NCBI GenBank assembly: GCA_951640165.1
Contig: OX621258.1
Span: 6,099,501-6,163,500, forward strand
From: Pseudoips prasinana
Taxonomy: Eukaryota; Arthropoda; Insecta; Lepidoptera; Nolidae
Reading direction: 5' to 3'
DNA: 64,000 bases
Shown here: positions 1-9,757 of the stretch, piece after piece
Layout of the letters: each line of letters starts with the position of its first letter
How positions within the stretch are numbered: the stretch's first letter is position 1
Program-made: the position numbers and the translations under genes
The notes under the pieces: model-generated
Told to the model about the DNA's origin: nothing
The model's database searches: none
Seen by the model: only the letters and a program-made list of their open reading frames with translations

Positions 1-92
1 TGCAGTGTTATAAAATAAATATATAATTATAATTGAATAAGTTGATAAAAAATGCTATGCAATAGCTTTACCGCGGCAGTGTCCGAGTGCCA

Positions 93-361
93 CAAGTCTT
101 TTTTTTAAAAGGAGACATGGGGCGTGATCGAAAACGATATCAAAGCCAAAAATATAGTTTTTAGAATTTTGTCTGTTTGTCTGTATGTATGTCCGGGCTA
201 AACTCAAAAAGTACTGCATGGATTTACTTCAAATTTTGCACGAATGTTACTAAGAGGTCGGGTCAACATATAGGCTACATATTATCACGCTATCACCTAC
301 GGGGGAGGAGCTGTGATGATTTATAAAATTTAACGCGGGTAAAACCGCAGGGCACAGCTAG
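93..361 (+). mobile_element. Non-autonomous Helitron, 5'-truncated (copy A)
   Basis: The 3' end shows a GC hairpin (CGCGG, loop, CCGC) followed about 11 bases later by CTAG and then a host T, the Helitron 3' signature. The body matches the intact copies at 512-867, 6469-6780 and 11143-11454. The 5' TCTATAC end and about 45 bases are missing. It encodes no protein; Rep/helicase would have to come from another element. Confidence 0.75.
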
Positions 362-466
362 TTACTTCTAAAGTAACCATGTTGATTAATGTAATTGGTT
401 TTTATAATTAACCGTTTTAATTAACTATAAATTAATTTAAAAAGAATATTCTCGTAATTAATGATA

Positions 467-511
467 ATGTTATGTTTTGATAGTTCACTCGATTTGAACC
501 TTTATTTAGTA
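467..511. repeat. 45-bp direct repeat, left copy, beside a Helitron
   Basis: Positions 467-511 and 867-911 match with two mismatches at an offset of exactly 400 bases. They abut both ends of the Helitron at 512-867. Helitrons normally make no target duplication. Confidence 0.85.
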
Positions 512-867
512 CTAGCTGTGCCCCGCGGTTTTACCCGCGTTAAATTTTATAAATTATAGCTGTTCCCCGCGGTTTTACCCGCGTTAAATGTTATAAATTA
601 TCACAGCTCCTCCCCCGTAGTTGATAGCGTGATAATATGTAGCCTATATGTTGACCCGACCTCTTAGTAACATTCGTGCAAAATTTGAAGTAAATCCATG
701 CAGTACTTTCTGAGTTTAGCCCGGACATACATACAGACAAACAGACAAAAATTCTAAAAGATATATTTTTGGCTTCTATATCGATTGTAGATCACGCGCC
801 AAGTATTCTTTAAAAAAAAATTCAATGTACAGTTTTGACTTTCCTACGATTTTATTATATGTATAGA
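512..867 (-). mobile_element. Non-autonomous Helitron (copy B)
   Basis: On the minus strand it starts TCTATACATATAATAAAATC and ends with the GC hairpin and CTAG. It sits between a host A and T, the expected A^T target. The 3' terminal 40 bases occur twice (512-556 and 558-600), as if one Helitron end landed beside another. No coding capacity. Confidence 0.85.
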
Positions 868-911
868 TGTTATGTTTTGATAGTTCACTCGTTTTTAACC
901 TTTATTTAGTA
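867..911. repeat. 45-bp direct repeat, right copy
   Basis: Partner of 467-511. Two substitutions separate the copies, so the duplication is not brand new. Confidence 0.85.
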
Positions 912-1193
912 GGTCATAAGGGCGAGACTAGTGTAATACAATAAAACTGGATGTTGCCACTTGTCAGCCTCCTAAGTGCATAACAAAGTGACTCACCAGC
1001 AGCTCATCTTAAATTATGAATGACTGCATCTAAGAAAATATAAATTATTCGCAATTTGTATTGCACATGAGACGAGATAACATATTCTTGGAAACGTCTT
1101 GTTTATGTGTATTTATGTTTGTTTAACATGTGAATTGTATAATTATATCCGGCCTATGTCTTTGGCAATATTATCGACAACTAAGGTCTCAAA
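912..1193. other. Intergenic, no gene recognised
   Basis: AT-rich sequence with no coding pattern and no repeat I could match inside the window. Confidence 0.5.
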
Positions 1194-1626
1194 TAGGGTT
1201 GCCAACTTCTTTTTCCTTTAAATAAAGTATATTCAAGTCCATGAAGAATACTAAACAGTATTTTGGAAAAAAACCGGCCAAGTTCAAGCATGTATTTCAG
1301 TAGATTAAATGAAAGGTTAATTGTGGTTTACGATTTATAACGTAGTAAAAAAACTACTTACTAGATCTCGTTCAAATAAAATTTGGTGGAAGTTTGCATG
1401 TTAATGTACATCATATATTTTTTGCCACTTTGAAAGTGTCGTCTTTGGAAGTGTTTGTGACTTCGATGCACTGAGCGGTGAACGCCCTCTGACTAAATAA
1501 ATGTAAACAGTATTTTGTATAATTTATTATTGTTCAACAGTTAAGAAGTATAATTTAGTGAAAAACAAACTGTAATTAAAACTACATTACTGTAAACTGT
1601 ACAAAACAGTATAGTTGGCAACCCTA
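1194..1626. mobile_element. MITE with TAGGGTTGCCAAC inverted ends
   Basis: The left end TAGGGTTGCCAAC is mirrored by GTTGGCAACCCTA on the right, giving 13-bp terminal inverted repeats around 433 bp without an ORF. Parts of the right half (the GAACGCCCTCTGACTAAATA region and the AGTATAATTTAGTGAAAAAC stretch) recur near 61955-62115. The TA at the edges would fit a Tc1/mariner-derived MITE, but the target duplication is not clear. Positions 1330-1385 resemble 25395-25450, a second shared repeat inside it. Confidence 0.65.
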
Positions 1627-1944
1627 GTAGCAACCCACATCTCATCATATCCTTCACTATTCAATGGACAATATTAGCATACCCTTCGACCTATCCCTAG
1701 AATACAGTTACTTGTGCATAATCGTTATTTTAGACGCGAGAAATTTAAAATTTGTCTAGTACATACAAAATCAGCTATACTTAACATTTTACAAACTACT
1801 ATGGCGAAATGAGCGTGATATTATGTTGAATACCTTGCAATCAATATTTGGAGTAGTTTATTATACGGATCTTGTAGCAACAAGGAACAACTTCCGTGCG
1901 GTTAAGCGCTTTTGCCATACCTACTATTGGAATAAAATATGTAT
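1627..1944. other. Intergenic, no gene recognised
   Basis: AT-rich with no coding pattern or recognised repeat. Confidence 0.4.
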
Positions 1945-2008
1945 AACAGTGTCAGTGTCTCTGACACTAGGGTAACCACTGCCCATATGAGGAATAGGTT
2001 AGTAGGGA
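1945..2008 (-). repeat. R6 repeat fragment
   Basis: It carries the R6 head on the minus strand (GGGCAGTGGTTACCCTAGTG and following). The best copy is at 11985-12250. Confidence 0.55.
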
Positions 2009-2194
2009 GGTAAGCCCTTGACATCCTGATTTGAAACAAAGAGGTTAGATCACCATTGTGTTCATTCTCGTTAAGAGTTAGTTACTAATACAGTTCCACT
2101 TGTGGTTGACTACGTGATCTGTATGCCCTAGGTCTTATATGGCGTCTATAGCAATGTTATAAGAATGTCTGTTTGTTTATTTAGACTCTTTTTA

Positions 2195-2430
2195 TTTCTA
2201 ACTATTGGCGTACCCCAAGGCAGCATGCTCGGGCCTTCCTTGTTTTTAATATACTTGTTCCTTATTCCTTGTTTTTGATATACATAGATTAATAAACTAT
2301 GCCAAATAAAACTAGAACGTGGCAAAGTCATTACCTTTACTGATGATACTGCGCTCTTTTTTAGTGGTGACAGCTGGGAGGAGGTAGGACACAAGGGATT
2401 GAATAGAGTCAAGCAATGTAGGTAAGCAAT
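2195..2430 (+). pseudogene. LINE reverse transcriptase relic
   Basis: Broken frames read GVPQGSMLGPSLFLIYL and, after stops, TDDTALFFSGDSWEEV. These correspond to the GxPQGSxLGPxLF and xADDTAL palm motifs of non-LTR reverse transcriptases. The first residue of the catalytic FADD box is changed and stops separate the motifs, so it is dead. Its clade cannot be placed beyond the Jockey/CR1 type. Confidence 0.6.
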
Positions 2431-2465
2431 GCAATGTCCTGACACTGAATGTTGAAAATATTTGT

Positions 2466-2642
2466 TATAATAATAATAATGTCCTGAGGCAACATTCACA
2501 CATGGCCTTCTGATTCCAAACTAAGCAGAGCTTGTACTATGGAAATCAGATAACTGATATACTACATTTTATAAACGACACCCATAATAATGACACCTAG
2601 ACTCTGGACAAACAGACATGTTCATGCACAAAAAAATACGTC
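2466..2642 (-). mobile_element. SINE-2 tail, headless
   Basis: The (ATT)n end, the GCTCTGCTTAGTTTGG-type tail and the ATGAACATGTCTGTTTGTCC body of SINE-2 are present. The tRNA head is missing. Confidence 0.7.
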
Positions 2643-2670
2643 ATACATATGTATTTTGTAGTTGAAGTAA

Positions 2671-2868
2671 TACTGGCGCAGCGGCTAAGACAGTCGCCTC
2701 GCCGCTGCGTGTCTCGGGTTCGAGTCACGCGTCGAACAACTATTTGTGTGACCCATAAATAGTTGTTTTGAGTCTGGTTGTAATTTGTTTCCGTCTATTA
2801 TATGTTTGTAAAGTACCCCGCCGCGACGCAGGGATTAGTTTCCCTAATGCGGACGTTGACTTTAAAAA
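2671..2868 (+). mobile_element. SINE-3, full copy
   Basis: tRNA-derived SINE. The head has a pol III A box (TGGCGCAGCGGCTAAGA) and a B box (GGGTTCGAGTC). The body holds AACTATTTGTGTGACCCATA and the ACCCCGC..CGACGCAGGGAT segment, ending in an A-rich tail. Other copies lie near 10566, 40632 and 46768. It is non-coding and needs a LINE for mobility. It sits between two oppositely oriented SINE-2 tails. Confidence 0.85.
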
Positions 2869-2872
2869 AAAT

Positions 2873-2975
2873 ACATCAGTTATCTGATTTCCATAGTACT
2901 TACAAGCTCTGCTTACTTTGGGATCATATGGCCGTATGTGAATAATTACACAGGATATTATTATTATCGAGGTCT
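2873..2975 (+). mobile_element. SINE-2 tail fragment
   Basis: TCAGTTATCTGATTTCCATA, the GCTCTGCTTA segment and TATTATTATTA match the SINE-2 3' half. Confidence 0.65.
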
Positions 2976-3318
2976 AGTAAAAATCCAGGCGATGCCTGGT
3001 AACAATCTTGTTCAAATGCATATTATTACAGATGAGGCAATAAAATAAAGAATTAACAATGAAATTATGTCATTTCTCGCGATAACGGCTCCTCAATAAT
3101 ATTAGTGTCATCTTGTAATTGTGTTGCTGCATCATTGCCATGAGAAGTATACTGTTTTTGTTGTGTTTCATTAAAAATATGAGTTAACTCTCATGAGTTA
3201 ACTCATATTTTTATTAAATACTATGAACTCATGTTCATAGTATCTATAATAAACGCTCAGTTAATCTACCGTTACTCATCATGTCACCGGAAGATGTTTA
3301 CAGCTGGATAATGGCGTC
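2976..3318 (+). repeat. Double-hairpin repeat, copy 1
   Basis: A block of about 340 bp repeated at 3525-3855 with small indels. It contains two adjacent perfect hairpins. The one at 3173-3212 has an 18-bp stem and that at 3218-3243 an 11-bp stem, and both have the four-base loop TCAT. A gene is not evident. Both copies follow a SINE-2-like tail, so the block may belong to that repeat unit. Confidence 0.75.
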
Positions 3319-3477
3319 ACCCAAAGATCTTTATATAATATATTTCTATAAATATAGCTTAAACTATAAATGTCGATAGTTAAACCTACACATAATATCT
3401 TTGAATACAAGCTAGCTACATATCATTACTATTATAAAATAAATTTTATAAACAAACATGTTATGCCCACAAAAATC

Positions 3478-3524
3478 TTGGTTTGGGATCAGATGACCGT
3501 ATGTGAATAATTACCCAGGATATT
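3478..3524 (+). mobile_element. SINE-2 tail fragment
   Basis: GTTTGGGATCAGATGACCGT and following match the SINE-2 end and precede the second hairpin block, as in the first copy. Confidence 0.55.
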
Positions 3525-3855
3525 CAGTCTAGTAATCGTAAAAATCCAGGCGATGCCTTGTAACAATCATGTTCAAATGCATTTTATTACTGATGAGGCA
3601 ATAAAATAAAGAATGAACAATGAAATTATGTCATTTTCGCGATAACGGCTCCTCAATAATATTAGTGTCATCTTGTAATTGTGTTGCTGCATCATTGCCA
3701 TGAGAAGTACTGTTTTTGTTGAGTTTAATTAAAAATATGAGTTAACTCTCATGAGTTGACTCATATTTTAAATACTATGAACTCATGTTCATAGTATCTA
3801 TTCAGTTAATCTACCGTTACTCATCATGTCACCGGAAGATGTTTACAGCTGGATA
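3525..3855 (+). repeat. Double-hairpin repeat, copy 2
   Basis: Direct repeat of 2976-3318. The hairpins are at about 3731-3768 and 3772-3797, with both TCAT loops kept. The single change in the first stem (A to G) still leaves a G-U pair possible in RNA. Confidence 0.75.
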
Positions 3856-3863
3856 AATGCTTT

Positions 3864-3960
3864 ATGTAAAGTAAAATACTCTTTATTGTACACCATAACT
3901 TAAAATTAAAAAGAGCATACATAAATTAAGTACATAGGGTAATATATTTCTATGCTATAA
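3864..3960 (-). mobile_element. LINE 3' tail (GTGTACAATAAAGAGT type)
   Basis: On the minus strand this reads TATGGTGTACAATAAAGAGT and then (TTTAC)n. The same end follows the reverse transcriptase at 56453-57958, so this is a 5'-truncated copy of that LINE group. Confidence 0.6.
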
Positions 3961-4200
3961 TATATAGAAATATAGCTTAAACTATAAATTTCGATCGTTA
4001 AACCTAAACATAATATCTTTGAATACAAGCTAGCTAAATATCATTACTATTATAAAATAAATTTTATAAATATTTTGAAAATCGGTGTACCAAAATATCT
4101 GGGATAATTTTGTATACTTAACTATATTACCACAAACATGTTCTGACTATTTACAAGCGTTTTTTTAAAGTCTACGTGAATAAAATCCTTTTTTTTATTT
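3961..4200 (+). mobile_element. LINE/SINE 3' tail ending in TACGTGAATAAAA
   Basis: It carries the TACAAGCTAGCTAAATATCA core and the TCTGACTATTTACAAGCG end, then (TTTTA)n. The same end occurs near 11095, 27412, 34255 and 34910. Confidence 0.6.
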
Positions 4201-4203
4201 ATT

Positions 4204-4440
4204 TATTATCCTGGGACATCATTAACACACGGCCATCTGATCCCAAACTAAGCAGAGCTTCTACTATGGAAACCAGATAACTGATATATAATACTTTTCT
4301 TTTAAATACATACTTATATAGATAATTACACCTAGACTCAGGACAAACAGATATGTTCATGCCTGTATCTGTCCTGGGTGGGAATCGTACCCACGATCTG
4401 CGGCGTGAAGGCAAGCATCTACCAACCACGCCAACGGGCC
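4204..4440 (-). mobile_element. SINE-2, near full length
   Basis: On the minus strand: A box TTGGCGTGGTTGGTAGATGC, a B box close to GGTACGATTCC (one change from GGTTCGATTCC), then the TGTCCTGAGTCTAGGTGTAA body and the GCTCTGCTTAGTTTGGGATC tail ending at ATAATAAAT. It is tRNA-derived and non-coding. Confidence 0.8.
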
Positions 4441-4621
4441 TATATTTAGCAGTTTATAGTATTCAAAGAGAGGCTGCTACCCGTACAAGAGTACGGCCAT
4501 GGAATTTACTTCCTGTCGAAATAAGGTGTGCACAAACCCTGACTTCTTACAAAATTATTAAAAAAAAACAACTTTTTAAAGTAAAAGTAAAGTAAAGTTA
4601 AGTTATGGTGTACAATAAAGA
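4441..4621 (+). pseudogene. LINE ORF2 C-terminus and 3' tail
   Basis: A short frame reads RPWNLLPVEIRCAQTLTSYK, close to the C-terminal WNELPLxxRRAQSLxxFK stretch of the LINE at 56453-57958. It is followed by GTAAAGTAAAG and GGTGTACAATAAAGAGT. It is a 5'-truncated fragment that meets a second copy of the same tail in the opposite direction. Confidence 0.65.
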
Positions 4622-4745
4622 GTATCTTTATTGTACGCCATAACTTAAAATTAAAATGAGCATACATAAATTAAGTACAAAGGCCGGTCTTATCGCTACT
4701 GCGATTTCTTCCAGACAACCAATTATGGAATGTATAGACTAAGGA
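4610..4745 (-). mobile_element. LINE 3' tail, opposite orientation
   Basis: On the minus strand: TTGTCTGGAAGAAATCGC, a short hairpin, then GATAAGACCGGCC and GTACAATAAAGA. This conserved 3' end recurs near 15180, 37165 and 58250. Confidence 0.65.
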
Positions 4746-4993
4746 AAGGGAAAACAGGATAGGTAGGTGTAACAATAGGTCAACTTAAAGTAAACTTAAA
4801 CTAATACAAAATGATAATAAAAAGTAAAAAAATAAATTCATAGAATAATTTAAAAAAGTCTAATAAAGCAGGAATGCGCGAAAAAAAAGCGTTTTTATCG
4901 GTTGAAATAACTTTATCATTTCTCTTCTTATCTCTTAACTGCTTTTCGTAACCTCTTTCTTCATAACACCAGAATTGAATTGATATATAATAT

Positions 4994-5080
4994 TCGCTGT
5001 GTGGTGACGGCCAGGAATATCATCACCCCATCCCATCCCGTGGGGGGCGTAGAAATCGTCCGAGGGAATACCTACCAGGG
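4994..5080. repeat. GTGTGGTGACGG repeat fragment
   Basis: CTGTGTGGTGACGGC, a CCCATCCCGTGGG palindrome and TAGAAATCGTCC match pieces of the MITE-like element at 6129-6302. Confidence 0.5.
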
Positions 5081-5099
5081 AACGTGCAGCAGCGTTTAT

Positions 5100-5300
5100 C
5101 TGGTACTACGGCCATCGAGGGTCGTAAGATCTGTGATGAAGCCTGGTTCGGAGTACTTGCTGATAAGAGACTGAAGCGACATGAAAGCGGCTCGGCACCA
5201 ACCACCGCAAACTTCCCTTGTCAGGACTGCGGCAGGCTATGTCGCTCTCGCATCGGTTTGTTTAGCCATAAAAAAAATCTCTCAGACAAAAGGCCATATG
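5100..5300 (+). pseudogene. RTE-like LINE ORF2 C-terminus with zinc finger
   Basis: The frame reads GRKICDEAWFGVLADKRLKR, then a finger with CQDCGRLCRSRIGLFSHKKN. It matches the C-terminus of the LINE at 49369-50990. Cys, Cys and His of the finger remain, but the last cysteine is lost (Asn-Leu in place of Lys-Cys-Leu). Everything upstream is missing. Confidence 0.75.
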
Positions 5301-5387
5301 ATATGATGATATGACCATCAAACTGCGATCTACAACCCGTCTGCCAAGCGTGGAGATTATGGCACTTTTCCCCATTCTTTGGGCTTA

Positions 5388-6085
5388 GTAGCAGTTTCGC
5401 CCTAATTTAGCTCTACGGGGCGAATGAACTACTTTCGATTTTGAATATTTTTTAAGGCCGGTTTCGCCCGAGACAAATTTAATAGCGGACGAATCAGGTT
5501 CAGTAAAATTTAGTAATGTACTTTTCGCCCAAATACTATTATACCTCAGAAAAAATAAGTAGTACAGTCGAGCGCACCATGTACAAATATTTTTAAAGAG
5601 GATATACTTAGGCACATGTGTTACTCGATAATAGTAAGTAACCTACTAGATAATATCCACAATGACTTTTGTTCCTCAGCGATAGAAGTAAAGACACAGC
5701 AAATAAACGCACCCACAGGAACACAAAAGATAGTAGTATAATGCTGCCTCTGTCACTCATTTGCAAATTGTGGGGCGTGTTTCCCATCATTTGGTTTAGT
5801 GTGTCTAAAAAACTGACAGTATGACAACGTAACTGCATAAAGTGCATGCATAAAATGATGTGTAGGCATTTAGTATAAGTAACAATTGTGTACGCAACTG
5901 TACTTTTTTATAAAACTTCACATTTTACAGTAGTATTTGGGCGAATAGTACATTACTGAATTTTGCTTGACCTGATTCGCCTGCATTAAATATGCCTCGG
6001 GCGAAAGCGGCCCTAAAAAATATTCAAAATTGAAAGTAGTTCATTCGCCCAATTCAGGCGAACGAAATTAAGGCGAAACCACTAC
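5388..6085. mobile_element. Foldback DNA element with ~155-bp inverted repeats
   Basis: The left arm (5388-5545) begins GTAGCAGTTTCGCC and the right arm (5933-6085) ends GGCGAAACCACTAC. Apart from scattered changes the arms are complementary over about 155 bp, including the GGGCGAATGAACTACTTTC segment. The centre (5546-5932) has no transposase frame. Flanks offer TTA or TA but no sure target duplication. The repeated GGGCGAA words may be transposase sites. Confidence 0.75.
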
Positions 6086-6128
6086 GTTATTTGGCTGATA
6101 TGATGATGATAATATTATGTGTGTATAG

Positions 6129-6302
6129 TATATTAGAGCTGTGTGGTGACGGCGAAGAATTGGCGATCACAGTCTGATAGTTATAGTACACAGAAAGACG
6201 CTGCTGCCCGTTCTCTGATGTATATTCCCTCGGGTCAACTTCTACGCCTCCCACGGGATGAGGAGGGGAGCAATATTCTATACCGTAAGCCACACAGCAA
6301 GT
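6129..6302. mobile_element. Short MITE-like element, CTGTGTGG ends
   Basis: It starts CTGTGTGGTGACGG and ends CCGTAAGCCACACAG, with 8-bp inverted ends. Internal segments (GGCGATCACAG, AAAGACGCTGCTGCCCGTTC, CTACGCCTCCCACGGGATGA) recur near 15845-15965 and 33415-33495. No coding capacity. Confidence 0.55.
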
Positions 6303-6339
6303 TATTTATTTATTTATTATTATGTATTAGTTGTGAGCT

Positions 6340-6462
6340 ACCGGACAACTATTTGTGTGACCCATAAATAGTTGTTCAGAGTCTGGATGTAGTTTGTGTC
6401 CGTCTATTATATGCGACACAGGGATTGAATTCCCTAACGACGGCGTCGTCTTTAAAAAAAAA
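6340..6462 (+). mobile_element. SINE-3 tail fragment
   Basis: ACAACTATTTGTGTGACCCA through to the A-rich tail match SINE-3; the tRNA head is absent. Confidence 0.7.
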
Positions 6463-6468
6463 AAATAA

Positions 6469-6780
6469 CTAGCTGTGCCCCGCGGTTTTACCCGCGTTAA
6501 ATGTTATAAATTATCACAGCTCCTCCCCCGAAGGTGATAGCGTGATAATATGTAGCCTATATGTTGACCCGACGTCTTAGTAACATTCATGCAAAATTTT
6601 AAGTAAATCCATGCAGTACTTTTTGAGTTTAGCCCGGACATACATACAGACACACAGACAAAAATCTTAAAACTATATTGTTGGCTTCGATATCGATTGC
6701 AGATCACGCCCCAAGTATCCTTTTAAAAAAATATTCAATGTACAGTTTTGACTTTCCTACGATTTTGTTATATGTATAGA
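6469..6780 (-). mobile_element. Non-autonomous Helitron, complete (copy C)
   Basis: 312 bp, with TCTATACATATAACAAAATC at its 5' end and the hairpin plus CTAG at its 3' end. Host A and T flank it. It is the same length as the copy at 11143-11454. Confidence 0.85.
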
Positions 6781-6819
6781 TTCTGGTTAATATTATAATA
6801 TTCTGATTAGTGAATAAGG

Positions 6820-6902
6820 CTGCTAAGCCAGAAGTCATGGTTCCAATCTGCACTCAGGACAAATCTTTGTGCGTTGAGCACGATCTTTTGTCATGTGCGT
6901 GT
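6820..6902 (+). mobile_element. SINE-5 fragment
   Basis: CTGCTAAGCCAGAAGTCATG, a decayed B box (GTTCCAATC) and ACAAATCTTTGTGCGTTGAG match the split SINE-5 at 13792-14365. Confidence 0.5.
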
Positions 6903-6904
6903 AT

Positions 6905-7166
6905 TTATAATAATAATAATATCTAGGGACAATGTCACACAGATCATGCTAGCCCCAAACTAAGCAAACCTTGTACTATGGGTAACAGGCGATGATATAC
7001 ATACTTATATAGATAGATAAATACTTAAATACATAGAAAACATCCATGACTCAGAAACAAATATTCGTGCTCATCACACAAATATTTGCACTTACCGGGA
7101 TTCGAACCCAGGACCACCAGCTTCGTAGGCAGGAGCACTACCAACTAGGATACGGTTACCGTCAAA
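6905..7166 (-). mobile_element. SINE-1, near full length
   Basis: tRNA-derived SINE. On the minus strand the head contains TATCCTAGTTGGTAGTGCTC (A box) and GGTTCGAATCC (B box). The body has TTTGTGTGATGAGCACGAAT, and the tail TTTGCTTAGTTTGGGGCTAG ends in (ATT)n. Further copies: 11692, 18602, 36434, 48375. Confidence 0.85.
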
Positions 7167-7199
7167 TAAAAAAAAATAAAAATAATGTATTTATCTATA

Positions 7200-7320
7200 A
7201 TATGTATGTATTTATACATATATAAGTATGTTTATCAGTTAGCTGGTTGCCATAGCACAGTCTGGTGGTAATATTACTTGTCTCAAGATATTTATTAATT
7301 ATTATTTATTAGTTGTAGGG
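7200..7320 (+). mobile_element. SINE tail fragment
   Basis: TATAAGTATGTTTATCAGTT, then TTGCCATAGCACAG and a TATTTATTATT end resemble the shared SINE tail; the head is absent. Confidence 0.45.
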
Positions 7321-7575
7321 CCAAAGTTATATCATACATCACTTAAAGAATACCCAACTATTATTTCTAACAGCGTGTAATCAATTCTAATCAGGTATTG
7401 TTCTAAGGAAAGAGATGGTAAGTACGCCTGATATGGAGAACGACATAACGTGATCATACTTTGTGATTAACTGCTCATAATCACAGGACCTTAGCCCTTT
7501 GGGTTAAGAGGTTGACAACATCCATTTTATAATCACACACACACAGACACACACGACCACTTATTTCTTTGCTTT

Positions 7576-7884
7576 TTAGGGTTCCGTACCCAAAGGGTAA
7601 AACGGAAACCTATTACTGAGACTTCGCTGTCTGTCAGTCTGTCTGTCTGTCCATCTGTCACCAGGCTGTATCTCACGAATCGTGATAAGTAAGACAATTG
7701 AAATTTTCACAGATGATGTATTTCTGTTGCTGTTATAACAACAAATACTTAAAAACACACTAAAATAAATATTTAAGGGGGCTCCCATACAACAAACATG
7801 AATTTTTTGCTCGTTTCTATAGATAATGGTACGGAACCCTTCGTGTGCGAGTCGGATTCGCATATGGCCGGTTTTTTTTGATAA
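7576..7884. repeat. GGGTTCCGTACCC interspersed repeat
   Basis: It begins TTAGGGTTCCGTACCCAAAG, holds a (GTCT)n run, and ends TACGGAACCCTTCGTG then a GAGTCGGA..GGCCGGTTTTTTT segment. The start and the TACGGAACCC near the end are inverted matches. A longer relative spans about 24650-25535. The 95-codon frame in it looks accidental. Confidence 0.65.
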
Positions 7885-7959
7885 GGCAGGGGGAATGATA
7901 TACTATCTATACTACTTTTATTTTATTATATTTTTTATATTAGTATATAAAAAATAATA

Positions 7960-8265
7960 ATAAAAAAGGTGAAGCAAAAACTTTGTATCCCCTTTTATGA
8001 AAATTGCGCGGACGGAGGAGTATGTAATTTGGAACAGCTAAAGTTCATACCGAGAAGGAGTGCAGAAAGCTAATATTTTTGTATAGTAGGCATTAGAACT
8101 AAATTATTTTATTAAAAACTATATTACACACACTGCGATGCTTTTGACAGACTGACATACTGAGAAGAGATGACACACTGATTGTCAAAACAAAAGAGAA
8201 CAGATTAATAATTTTTGTCTTTAATGTCTATAGTCTTTGACAACAGAACCTTAATGTTTAATATA
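7960..8265 (+). repeat. Interspersed repeat, paired with 35503-35770
   Basis: Segments GGAGTGCAGAAAGCTAATAT, GCGCGGACGGAGGA and TAGTCTTTGACAACAGAACC recur in reverse at 35503-35770. No ORF. A MITE is likely, but its ends are not defined. Confidence 0.6.
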
Positions 8266-8366
8266 ATTTCGAACATGTGAACCTAGAACCCAGTTTCAGG
8301 ACAAACAGGCATATATACTGATTAATTTATTCATGCACACAAATACAACATGTAACGTAATTAACG

Positions 8367-9757
8367 GGCTACGTACCCGTAGGACCTCCTAGTTTGGACC
8401 TCGTCTAAAAAGATGACCCTTTGGACCCCTTTGTACCGTTTGGACCTTCAAACTTGGATGTTGTCTATACTTGATTACCCGTTAGACCCTCTATTAAGTA
8501 ACGAGTTCTGTTGGACCTCATTCACATGTCTTCGTGTAAAAAGTTAAAATACACTCGTGCACAAAAGTGACACACCTTAATAAAAATAAAACACTACAAT
8601 ATAAATCAATGTTATTAATCAAAAATATAAAAGATCACAACGTTATGTAACAAATAAAAACACATATTCCAGTTACATTTTTCTAATTTGACAAATCTTC
8701 AAGACCGTAGGTATACATAAAAATGCATACTATATATTAATTTTCAATGTTTATATCACATTTTAAATGAAAGAAACACTGATATAATAATGTAAGTAAA
8801 TCTAAATCTAAATTGTATGCCGTAGCAACTGAATTTGTAAAGATTGGTTTTACAGGCAGCAACTTAATTAAATTTGTAAATATAAGATATCTTTGTATTT
8901 TACATATTTGTAAATAACTTTTCAAGTAATCACAGTCTTATTCTCGTAGATTTGTTGTAAATTTAAAATAATGTATATAAGTAAAATAAAGTATATAAAT
9001 CACAGATCAAATGTTAAAATCAGTCTTATTTTTACCTATGTAAACTAAGTACACTTAATAAAAATATCATAATACATAGGTACATAGTTTTCTATCATAA
9101 ATCTCGCACATATATATAATAAAGTACCGTATTGCCTAACATTAAGATAAGCTTTTCAAAAACAAAAACAATTATGTTATTAGCTATAAATCACAGATCA
9201 ATCATTATAATTACAGTATTATCCTACAATTTTCCTAAAAAAAATTGTTACTTTAACCTAAGAAAACTGAACCCTATCTAATACATAATAGATCACAAAT
9301 ATCAGGTCAAGTTTAGACAAGTTTAGTCAAATTCTTTAAATAAATTAATGGATAAACATTAATATATGTCAAATAAAAAATCTAAAACACATATGTAAGT
9401 AACTTTTCTAAGCAATGACCTACACTGTGCCTGTATTCGCTTAGGCTATTTCGCCTAATTATTAGAATTCTGGTTAAACATTTTCATCACAACTGTACCT
9501 TTTTTTACTAAAATAACGCCGGGCGAATACTAAATAAAAACATATTTTATTAAGGTCCAAAAGGTACTAGAATAGAGGTCCAACAGGTTCATTTTTAGTA
9601 GTTTTAATCTTGAAGGTCCAAAGGGTACTTAAAAAGAGGTCCAATGGGCACATTGATTATTATATTTTAAAGAAGGTCCAAAGGGACTTAAAATGAGGTC
9701 AAACGGGTACTTTTGCGATAGAGGGTCTAAACTTGTAGGTCCAACGGGTACGTAGCC
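8367..9757. mobile_element. DNA transposon, 8-bp TSD, GGCTACGTACCCGT ends
   Basis: The left end GGCTACGTACCCGTAGGACC and the right end (reverse complement GGCTACGTACCCGTTGGACC) differ at one base. The 8-bp target duplication AATTAACG is exact at 8359-8366 and 9758-9765. Both subterminal 200-bp zones carry a run of diverged repeats of the form AGGTCCAAAGGGTAC in opposite orientation, likely transposase sites. The AT-rich centre has no transposase frame, so it is non-autonomous. The 8-bp duplication is typical of hAT, P and Merlin groups; the GG start does not suit hAT (CAGNG). Confidence 0.85.

Noticed and set aside
5608..5847. 79-codon minus frame in the foldback centre
   Set aside because: Too short for a transposase, with no DDE or DDD-type motif.
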